Shown here one piece after another: positions 12,537 through 19,214 of a stretch of 49,541 nucleotides of DNA. A program made the position numbers and the translations under genes. The first letter of the stretch is position 1. Each line of letters starts with the position of its first letter. The stretch spans positions 1 through 49,541 of the forward strand of contig JAILBT010000114.1 in NCBI GenBank assembly GCA_024680755.1, in the 5' to 3' direction. The notes beneath the pieces are model-generated. The model was not told where the DNA came from and searched no databases. It saw nothing but the letters and a program-made list of their open reading frames with translations. This DNA is from Prevotella sp. (GTDB lineage: Bacteria > Bacteroidota > Bacteroidia > Bacteroidales > Bacteroidaceae).

Positions 12537-12598
12537 TTCACTAATTGAGATAAATATAATTCACTAATTAAGATATATTTAATTCACTAATTAAGATA
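12537..12598. repeat. 23-bp-period array, TTCACTAATTRAGATA, 3 units
   Basis: Units start at 12537, 12560 and 12583. Each is TTCACTAATT(G/A)AGATA followed by 7 AT-rich bases. The same repeat with the same 23-bp period returns at the end of the window (49462 onward). The flanking 12383-12536 is AT-rich without a gene. Confidence 0.9.
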
Positions 12599-12949
12599 AG
12601 GGGGCAGCGGACTGGCACAGGACCTGCCCCTACTTTAACTTTGCAGTTTGAAAAGAGAGTCCTTAAGAACATTGGATAGCATCAACTACACAACATTCTT
12701 TTTCCAGGGGGAGGGCCGAGAAAGTTGTTACGATTGATAATCCTTATACTCGTAGCGGTCGGGCTGCAAATCCGACCGAGCACCAGAGGAAGACAGCTTG
12801 TAACCTTGCAGCTTGAAATTACTTAAACCGTGCAAATCGAACATTATAACACGGCATGGGTTATTGAACATCGTGTCTTTGAACGTCGAACCAAAGTCGA
12901 ATGATACTATTCAGAGCAAGTATTCTCACAGCCATCATGTCGTAGCCCA
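12599..12949. other. Gene-poor stretch with an orphan promoter box and hairpins (possible small RNA)
   Basis: There is no convincing protein gene. A hairpin GGGGCAG...CTGCCCC lies at about 12600-12630, then a -7 box TAACTTTG at 12636-12643 with no coding sequence behind it. About 100 bp later comes a strong stem GGTCGG-GCTGCAAAT-CCGACC, extended by CTCG...CGAG, near 12750-12782. A short untranslated RNA is possible. The sequence leads into the 22-bp arrays at 12950. Confidence 0.4.
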
Positions 12950-13012
12950 GGTACAAGACAGGCCCCGTTCAGGTACAAGACAGGCCCCGTCAGGGTACAA
13001 GACAGGCCCCGT
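12950..13012. repeat. 22-bp-period array, GGTACAAGACAGGCCCCGT, 3 units
   Basis: Units of GGTACAAGACAGGCCCCGT start at 12950, 12972 and 12994, with three-base spacers. A second array of the same period follows immediately. The pair recurs in shorter, diverged form on the minus strand at 15447-15521. Confidence 0.9.
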
Positions 13013-13025
13013 CAGGGTTTTTGGC

Positions 13026-13113
13026 TGTAGCCGAAAAGCCTTTCGCTTGTAGCCGAAAGCCCTTTCGCCTGTAGCCGAAAAGCCTTTCGCCAGTAGCCAA
13101 AAACTCTTGGCTA
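13026..13113. repeat. 22-bp-period array, TGTAGCCGAAAAGCCTTTCGC, 4 units
   Basis: Units start at 13026, 13048, 13070 and 13092. The first three are nearly identical; the last is diverged (AGTAGCCAAAAACTCTTGGC). Within each unit CGAAA...TTTCG can pair as a small hairpin. The following 13114-13362 is AT-rich and holds no gene. Confidence 0.9.
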
Positions 13114-13362
13114 TTTAATTTAACGATTATGGGTGGGTAGTTTAACGATTTTGGTTGACTACTTTCAGCCTTATTCGTAATATGAGTTAACCCCGGTTAA
13201 ACTTATTTTTAATACACATTGACTCGATTTAACATGACCTACGGTGGTAAGATTGGACGCTAACCGAGTAGTTACTTACTAATATACTGTCATTAGTTAT
13301 CCTTTTCTCTAAAGAAAACTTAATTCTTTATCTCTACTGGGCTATAATTCGGGAATTATAAC

Positions 13363-13370
13363 TAATTTTG
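13363..13370 (+). promoter_or_regulatory. -7 box of the GH25 lysozyme gene
   Basis: TAATTTTG, about 155 bp before the ATG at 13525, would give a leader of roughly 145 nt. No matching -33 TTTG at the standard spacing is obvious. Confidence 0.45.
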
Positions 13371-13524
13371 CGGTTCAAAAGGCACGGCGTGGTTGTGCTG
13401 GTTCTGTTTATGGAGCTTCGTGTTGCTACCGACGGTTATACCAGACACACAGAGGTTCATCGACAGACGAGACATTCTGCCACATTAATATATATATACT
13501 TATAATCAAAATTAGTTTATTGAA

Positions 13525-14244
13525 ATGAAACTCCGTAGCATATTCCTATTGATATTTCTTCTGATAGTTGTCGGAGGCGTGTTTGCCCAGGAAGACGGCC
13601 GCAAGGCAGACAATCCATATCTGCTGTGTGAAGACACCTGTAGCCATGTGCATGGCATTGATGTGAGCCACTATCAGGGGCAGGTGTTCTGGGAAACGGT
13701 GGGCGAGCACTCTTGTATGAAGTATGTTTACCTGAAATGTACCGAGGGCGGCGACAGAATTGACTCCCGCTTTGAACGCAACATTGAGCTGGCCCATCGC
13801 TATGGCCTGAAGGTGGGCAGCTACCATTTCTTCCGTCCCAAGACGCCCGTCGGCGTGCAACTGCGTAACATGATGGTGCAGTGCTTGCCCGGTGAGCAAG
13901 ACTTGATTCCGATGATAGACGTGGAGCACGACGGGGGCTTGAACAGCAAGCAGTTGTGCGACTCCTTGCTGAAGTTTCTCGTGATGTTTGAACAGGCCTA
14001 CCATCAGAAACCTCTTGTCTATACCTATCGCAACTTCTACAACAAACATTTCGTAGGACGTTTGGACGACTATCAGCTCATGATAGCCATGTATGCCGAT
14101 GAAGAGCCTGTACTGGCCGACAGACGCGACATCACACTATGGCAGTACACGCAACACGGTCGTATCTCGGGCGTGAGCGGACATGTGGATAAGAGCCGGT
14201 TTATGGGGCATCACGTGCTGCGTGACATTCGCTATCGACACTAA
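13525..14244 (+). CDS. Secreted GH25 (Chalaropsis-type) lysozyme
   Basis: This 239-residue protein has a signal peptide of about 21 residues (MKLRSIFLLIFLLIVVGGVF). The GH25 motifs are in order: GIDVSHYQG (Asp46), YLKCTEGGD, GSYHFFRPKTP, the catalytic pair in PMIDVEHDGG (Asp132, Glu134), and the C-terminal LWQYTQHGRISGVSGHVDKS. The length matches a single-domain GH25 muramidase. It cuts the N-acetylmuramic acid to N-acetylglucosamine bond of peptidoglycan, in the periplasm or outside the cell. A small unknown gene follows after 10 bp. Confidence 0.92.
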   Translation: MKLRSIFLLIFLLIVVGGVFAQEDGRKADNPYLLCEDTCSHVHGIDVSHYQGQVFWETVGEHSCMKYVYLKCTEGGDRIDSRFERNIELAHRYGLKVGSYHFFRPKTPVGVQLRNMMVQCLPGEQDLIPMIDVEHDGGLNSKQLCDSLLKFLVMFEQAYHQKPLVYTYRNFYNKHFVGRLDDYQLMIAMYADEEPVLADRRDITLWQYTQHGRISGVSGHVDKSRFMGHHVLRDIRYRH

Positions 14245-14254
14245 CGTAGATATA

Positions 14255-14596
14255 ATGGAAAACATGTTGCCAAAGTTTGTTATAACCACTGAAAGGCTGG
14301 GGGCAGGCGGGTGTAGCTCGGGCGTGTGTCATTTCCGTCTTGGCATGGTCAATCAGCATAAAGACCTGTTGAGGTGTGGCGATGCATGTTTGGGCGGTGG
14401 ATATTATCGCTTCGACTACACTTCCAATCGCATTGTATTGGATCGCTTTTCATACGATTTCGGCTTTCCTAAGTGGCACTTGATAGAGGTGCTGAGGGTG
14501 CCGTCTGCATATAGGGGCATGCGTATGGTGTACTATTATGACGACGGCAGGGAGTTTGACGTGAGCAGCCAACTGAGGATAGAATACAGCAACTGA
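14255..14596 (+). CDS. Hypothetical protein
   Basis: This 113-residue protein starts at the ATG at 14255 (MENMLPKFVITTERLGAGGC), 10 bp after the lysozyme gene. A longer frame from 14183 would overlap that gene. It has four Cys, a cluster of Gly and aromatic residues (GGGYYRFDYTSN) and a beta-rich C-terminus, and no signal peptide. It is probably co-transcribed with the lysozyme and the PHP gene. I do not recognise the family. Confidence 0.6.
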   Translation: MENMLPKFVITTERLGAGGCSSGVCHFRLGMVNQHKDLLRCGDACLGGGYYRFDYTSNRIVLDRFSYDFGFPKWHLIEVLRVPSAYRGMRMVYYYDDGREFDVSSQLRIEYSN

Positions 14597-14652
14597 GACC
14601 AGCAACGGCCGAATCTTGATATACAACATTCGATATCCGATATGTTCTTGCA

Positions 14653-15369
14653 ATGAAGACACTATTAGACGTACACACCCACACCGTGGCTTCCGGCCAC
14701 GGCTACAGCACGATACAGGAGATGGCGCAGGCTGCCGCCGACAAAGGTCTCAAGGTGCTTGGCATCACTGAGCACGGCCCCAGCATACCCGGCACATGCG
14801 GGCTGCTCTATTTCAAAAACATGTTCGTCGTGCCACGCCGCATGTACGGCATCCGGCTGCTGATGGGATGCGAGGTAAACATCCTTGACACCGATGGCCG
14901 TCTTGACCTAAGTGAGGAATATCTCGACCGCCTTGACATCGGCATCGCAGGCATCCACATCGTCTGCTGGCAGGGAGGCTCCCGTGAGGAGAACACACAA
15001 GGCGTCATCAATGCCATCCGCCATCCAAAGATTCACATAATCAGTCATCCAGGCGACGGCACGGCGCTACTCGATTTTGAGCCTTTGGTGCTGGCCGCAA
15101 AGGAGTCGCACACGCTGTTGGAGGTGAACAACCACTCGCTGGCTCCACAGCGGCGTAAGACCGTGGCCCTTGCCAACAACCTTGAGATACTGCGTCTCTG
15201 CAAGAAGCACGGTGTCCCCACGATTCTCGGCAGCGATGCCCACATCTCGTTCCAGATAGCCGACTACGAGCGTCTGCGCCCCTTGCTGGCCGAGACGGAA
15301 TTCCCTGACGAACTAATCATGAACTACTGGCCGGAGCGCTTCTTCGACTATCTGGGGATAGAGCCGTAA
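14653..15369 (+). CDS. PHP-domain phosphatase (YcdX-like)
   Basis: This 238-residue protein has the metal-binding PHP motifs in order: DVHTHT (His8, His10), GITEHGPSIPG, a Glu in LMGCEVNI, GIAGIHIV, IISHPGDG and GSDAHI. These match the YcdX type of trinuclear-zinc phosphatase, length about 240. It is cytoplasmic, and its natural substrate is unknown in most species. It lies 56 bp after the hypothetical gene at 14255-14596. Confidence 0.88.
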   Translation: MKTLLDVHTHTVASGHGYSTIQEMAQAAADKGLKVLGITEHGPSIPGTCGLLYFKNMFVVPRRMYGIRLLMGCEVNILDTDGRLDLSEEYLDRLDIGIAGIHIVCWQGGSREENTQGVINAIRHPKIHIISHPGDGTALLDFEPLVLAAKESHTLLEVNNHSLAPQRRKTVALANNLEILRLCKKHGVPTILGSDAHISFQIADYERLRPLLAETEFPDELIMNYWPERFFDYLGIEP

Positions 15370-15446
15370 ACGACCTTAATGTCACTTTGTCACGGAGTCA
15401 CGATGTCATCACGCATAACTTCCCTGCCATGCGTAGTCCGTTAAAT

Positions 15447-15521
15447 GCGAAAGGTCTTTTGCCAGTAGGCGATAGCCCTGAGCGAGCCTGTTTTGTACCG
15501 CAACGGGACCTGTAATGTACC
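15447..15521 (-). repeat. Second, diverged copy of the 22-bp double array
   Basis: On the minus strand GGTACATTACAGGTCCC and GGTACAAAACAGGCTCGC follow each other at 22-nt spacing. Then come TCAGGGCTATCGCC and TACTGGCAAAAGACCTTTCGC. This is the order and spacing of the arrays at 12950-13113, with two units of the first type and one of the second. It lies between the PHP gene and panC. The rest of 15370-15604 shows no gene. Confidence 0.7.
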
Positions 15522-15604
15522 GCAACTACGACATGACAGCAGGGAAGAAACGAAAGACATAAATGAAGAAGCCCTGAGTTTTCTGTAAAAACAAAGACTA
15601 AAAG

Positions 15605-15636
15605 TTTGGCAGTTCGGCTTGAAGTGTGTAACTTTG
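15605..15636 (+). promoter_or_regulatory. Promoter of panCD
   Basis: TTTG (15605-15608), 20 nt, then TAACTTTG (15629-15636) match the Bacteroidota consensus. It is 30 bp upstream of the panC ATG at 15667. Confidence 0.85.
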
Positions 15637-15666
15637 CAGCCCATAAACAAAAATGATTTGACAAAA

Positions 15667-16515
15667 ATGCAAGTCTTCACAAAGATAGCAGACCTACAGA
15701 ATCAGCTCTTCCTTGAACGCAAGCAGGGACACTCGGTGGGTTTGGTGCCCACGATGGGTGCGTTGCACGATGGACATGCTTCGCTTGTGAGGCGTTCCGT
15801 CAGCGAGAATGACGTGACGGTGGTCTCTGTTTTCGTCAATCCCACTCAGTTTAACGACAAAAAAGACCTGGAGACCTATCCGCGCGACCTTGAAGCCGAC
15901 TGTCGTCTGCTGGAGAAGTGCGGGGTACAGTTTGTGTTTGCCCCCAGCGTGGAAGAGATGTATCCTGTGCCAGACAATCGCCACTTTGAGTTCCCGCCCG
16001 TGTCAACGGTTATGGAGGGTGCTCACCGCCCCGGACATTTCAACGGCGTGTGCCAGGTAGTCAGCCGGCTGTTTTATATAGTAAGGCCAGACAGGGCATA
16101 TTTAGGCGAGAAGGACTTCCAGCAGATTGCCGTGGTGAAAGCAATGGTGCGTCATCTGGGATTGGACGTGCAGATAGTGGAGTGTGCCATCGTGCGTCAT
16201 GCCGACGGGCTGGCAATGAGCAGCCGCAACACCCTGCTTTCACCCGACGAAAGAGCCATTGCTCCCACCATTTACAAGGCTCTGAAAGATGGCGTGGCTT
16301 TTGCCGCCACGCACAGTGTGCAAGAGACTCACGACCACATAGTGGGTCAGATAAACCAGGTCAACGGACTCGACGTGGAGTATCTCTCCATAGTGGATGC
16401 CGACACGCTGCTCGATGTTGCTGCGTGGGATGAGGCGGAGCATGTTGTTGGCTGCATTACAGTCTTTTGCGGCAAGCGTCCTGTGAGGCTGATAGACCAC
16501 ATTAGATTCAAGTAA
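15667..16515 (+). CDS. panC: Pantothenate synthetase
   Basis: This 282-residue enzyme starts at the ATG at 15667 (MQVFTKIADLQNQL). The longer frame from 15619 would overlap the promoter. It has the nucleotidyltransferase HIGH-type motif in PTMGALHDGHASLV, the pantoate-binding VFVNPTQFN, and the ATP-binding LGEKDFQQ and MSSRN. It condenses pantoate with beta-alanine using ATP to make pantothenate in the cytoplasm. panD follows after 12 bp and supplies beta-alanine. Confidence 0.97.
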   Translation: MQVFTKIADLQNQLFLERKQGHSVGLVPTMGALHDGHASLVRRSVSENDVTVVSVFVNPTQFNDKKDLETYPRDLEADCRLLEKCGVQFVFAPSVEEMYPVPDNRHFEFPPVSTVMEGAHRPGHFNGVCQVVSRLFYIVRPDRAYLGEKDFQQIAVVKAMVRHLGLDVQIVECAIVRHADGLAMSSRNTLLSPDERAIAPTIYKALKDGVAFAATHSVQETHDHIVGQINQVNGLDVEYLSIVDADTLLDVAAWDEAEHVVGCITVFCGKRPVRLIDHIRFK

Positions 16516-16527
16516 GGAGTAAGAATA

Positions 16528-16869
16528 ATGCAGATAGAAGTACTGAAATCGAAGTTGCATTGTGTACGGGTGACAGAGGCCAACCTCAACTACATGGGCA
16601 GCATAACCATCGATGAAGATTTGATGGACGCTGCCAATATGATACGTGGCGAGAAGGTAGAAGTGGTTGACAACAACAACGGTGAGCGACTGGAGACGTA
16701 TATCATAGCCGGCGAGCGTGGTTCGGGCTGTATATGTCTGAACGGCGCTGCTGCTCGCAAGGTGCAGGTGGGTGACGTTGTGATTATTATCTCATACGCA
16801 TTGATGGACTTTGAGGAGGCTAAGAGCTTCCGACCGACAGTGGTGTTCCCTGTTGACAACCGCGTGTGA
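16528..16869 (+). CDS. panD: Aspartate 1-decarboxylase proenzyme
   Basis: This 113-residue protein ([20 protein letters not shown]) has the self-cleavage site Gly24-Ser25 in NYMGSITID, which gives the pyruvoyl group, and the conserved [12 protein letters not shown]. It converts aspartate to beta-alanine for PanC. The length is close to the family norm. It is the second gene of the panCD operon, with AAGGAG 11 bp before the ATG. The 217 bp to the convergent peptidase gene show no gene. Confidence 0.97.
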   Translation: MQIEVLKSKLHCVRVTEANLNYMGSITIDEDLMDAANMIRGEKVEVVDNNNGERLETYIIAGERGSGCICLNGAAARKVQVGDVVIIISYALMDFEEAKSFRPTVVFPVDNRV

Positions 16870-17086
16870 CGTTACCTCTCATGACGATGCCCTGGGCCGT
16901 GTGGTTTTGTCCTTGCCGGGCGGATTGTTCCAGGGCTATGTTCTTTTGCATTTACCGGACATTCAGGCTGGTACAGAGCTCACCCCTACATTGTGTGCAC
17001 AAATACCTTTTCTGTTGTAAGGTTGATGGCATCCAATATAGGGGTGACGTTGCGTAACCAGCGGTTAATCTTTTTTTTCTTTATGG

Positions 17087-19108
17087 CTAAATCAGCGTGG
17101 CATACTGGCGGCTGTAGCGCAGCATCTGTTCGTAATATGTTTCGCCATAGTCGATGGAGATGTCGGTAATGTTGCCTTGGCTGTCGCGCACGGGCAGCAG
17201 TCGCGGGTTGAGGAAGCCCTTGTATGGTGCCAGGTTGAGAGCCTCATAGCGTTGCAGCACCTCGCGGTGTAGCTCTGGTTCCACGCTGATGGCATATTGC
17301 TCCACCAGCAGCCGCGCTGCGGCATAGTCGCCCTCGCTTTTTATGCGCTGTATCTCTCTGAGCAGCCGGCCGAACAGAAGACGCAGGGCGGGATAGTCGT
17401 GTATGACGAGTGCGGTTATTGTTTTGCGGCCGTCAGCCTCCAGCTTTGTCAGCTCTGCGGCCCCGTCGGCATGAGCCAGCACCCAGCGGGCTATCAGTGC
17501 GCGGTTGCGCATGTGTGCCTCCTCAATGTTGTGCCCGGGCTTGATACGCGTCAGCTGCGTCATGCAGCCGTTCAGCAGATAGGTGTAATAGCTGGCCTTG
17601 TAAGCTTCGGCCGACGGCAGCAGTCCCAGCTCTGTCATTTTGCGGTCGGCAATGTAGTACAGCGCAAACAAGTCGGCGCGCGCTTCTTCTATGGTGTTGC
17701 CGTATGCTTTGAGGGCATCGGGATCGGTATCTGGCAGCAGCTGTCCGCTGCCATGTCCGAGACATTCGTGCAGGTCGGTATGTATGTCGTCGGTCAGGTC
17801 GCCCCATCGGTAAACCATCTGCCGTGTGCTTTCGTCGGGGATAAACTCCTCTTTGAAGCCATTGCCCCGTGCAGCCTGGTCGTAGGCCTCGGTCAGGTTG
17901 CTTATCGTGACGCTTTTCGAGCCATACTGCGCTCTTATCCAGTCGGCATTGGGCAGGTTGATACCTATCGCAGTCGATGGATACTCGTCGCCGCCAAGCA
18001 TGGCGGCCCTGACCACGCGCGCAGAAACCCCCTTGACCACAGGTTTGCGGAAACGTTCATCTACGGGCGAATGGTCCTCAAACCACTGTGCATTCCGGCT
18101 GATCAGCTCAGTGCGGCCGGTGGCCTCTTGATCGACATACTCCACGATGCCCTCCCACGAGCCTTTCAGTCCCAGCGGGTCGTTATATACCTCGATGAAG
18201 CCGTTGACAAAGTCCACCTGGCCGTCGAGCGCCTGCACCCATGCCGTGCAGTAGCGGTTGAAGGTCTTCAGGTCGCCAGTCTCATAGTAGTCGCAGAGCA
18301 AGCTGATGACTTTCTGCTGTTGTTCGTTTTCGGCATACTGTGTCGCCTGACGCAGCCAGAAGACTATTTTCCTGATAGCAGCTCCATATTTCCCTTTTGC
18401 GCACCAGCGTTGTTCCACTATCCGTGGTGTGGCGTTTAGCGGCTTGTCGTCTGCTGCGACCGTAGCAGCCTTGACCAATGTTGTGTTCAGTCCGAACGAC
18501 TCTGGCTGCGGGTCATCTTTTGCTTCCTGCTTCCGTGCGGCATAGAAGGCTTCGGCCTCTTGCTGTGTTACGCCGTCATAGAACGTGACGGCAGATGTTG
18601 CGATGAGGTCGTCGCCGTCGGCCTTGTTGACGCGTCTGGGTTCTGTCTTGGGGTCGAATATGTACGGTCTGATCTCGTCAAACAGCTGGCGCATGGATTG
18701 TCCGTCGCTCAAGGGCAGCCATGAGGCAGGCACCTGCTGCATCTGCTGCCACAGGTAGTCGGCGCTGAAGCCAGGCATAAACTTCTCTGTGCCGTAGTGA
18801 TGGTAGATGCCATTGGAGAACCACACTCGTTTCAGGTATGTGGTCAACAGCTGAGCGTCGCTGTCCTGCTGTTGCGATGTCTCTACGTTCCATTGACAGA
18901 CTGCCTCCAGCGTGCGCCGTATCTTCAGGTTTTTTCGTCCAAACTGGTCGAACGTGATGTCGCGGCCATAAAGCGTAGCCTTGGCCTGGCAGTAGATGTA
19001 TTGTTTCTGTCGGAGCGTGAGCTGCTGCCAGCCTTTCAGACGGTAGCGCAACAGCTCTATATCGGCGAAGCGCTCGCCGGTGCGGTAGTTGAAATTGTCG
19101 GTGTTCAT
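17087..19108 (-). CDS. Dipeptidyl peptidase III (M49 zinc metallopeptidase)
   Basis: This 673-residue enzyme starts at the ATG at 19108 (MNTDNFNYRTGERFADIELL). The longer frame to 19165 runs through a -7 box (minus TAATTTTG at 19140-19133) and is rejected. The zinc site is HECLGHGSG (His447, Glu448, His452) with the third ligand in EEARADLFALYY. A Cys within the HExxGH motif is typical of Bacteroides-type DPP III. There is no signal peptide, so it is probably cytoplasmic and removes dipeptides from peptide N-termini. It is divergent from mutS2, sharing a 106-bp promoter region. Confidence 0.93.
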   Translation of the reverse strand: MNTDNFNYRTGERFADIELLRYRLKGWQQLTLRQKQYIYCQAKATLYGRDITFDQFGRKNLKIRRTLEAVCQWNVETSQQQDSDAQLLTTYLKRVWFSNGIYHHYGTEKFMPGFSADYLWQQMQQVPASWLPLSDGQSMRQLFDEIRPYIFDPKTEPRRVNKADGDDLIATSAVTFYDGVTQQEAEAFYAARKQEAKDDPQPESFGLNTTLVKAATVAADDKPLNATPRIVEQRWCAKGKYGAAIRKIVFWLRQATQYAENEQQQKVISLLCDYYETGDLKTFNRYCTAWVQALDGQVDFVNGFIEVYNDPLGLKGSWEGIVEYVDQEATGRTELISRNAQWFEDHSPVDERFRKPVVKGVSARVVRAAMLGGDEYPSTAIGINLPNADWIRAQYGSKSVTISNLTEAYDQAARGNGFKEEFIPDESTRQMVYRWGDLTDDIHTDLHECLGHGSGQLLPDTDPDALKAYGNTIEEARADLFALYYIADRKMTELGLLPSAEAYKASYYTYLLNGCMTQLTRIKPGHNIEEAHMRNRALIARWVLAHADGAAELTKLEADGRKTITALVIHDYPALRLLFGRLLREIQRIKSEGDYAAARLLVEQYAISVEPELHREVLQRYEALNLAPYKGFLNPRLLPVRDSQGNITDISIDYGETYYEQMLRYSRQYATLI

Positions 19109-19214
19109 TGATGTTGATTTGTATTGCCAGCGCAAAATTATATAAAAATATTGTAATGCCAGCACCTTTTAGGCATTTTTTTACTAACTTTGCGCCCCAA
19201 AAGGAATCACCCGT

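Noticed and set aside
12537..12598. CRISPR array
   Set aside because: The period is 23 bp with 16-bp repeats and 7-bp spacers, far too short, and no cas gene is present.
12950..13113. CRISPR array or coding repeat (the frame reads YKTGPVRVFG-like peptides)
   Set aside because: The 22-bp tandem units leave no spacers, and the reading frames have no start, length or composition of a protein.
17297..18439. 380-codon plus-strand frame opposite dipeptidyl peptidase III
   Set aside because: It is antisense to a gene with a complete zinc site and has no motif of its own.
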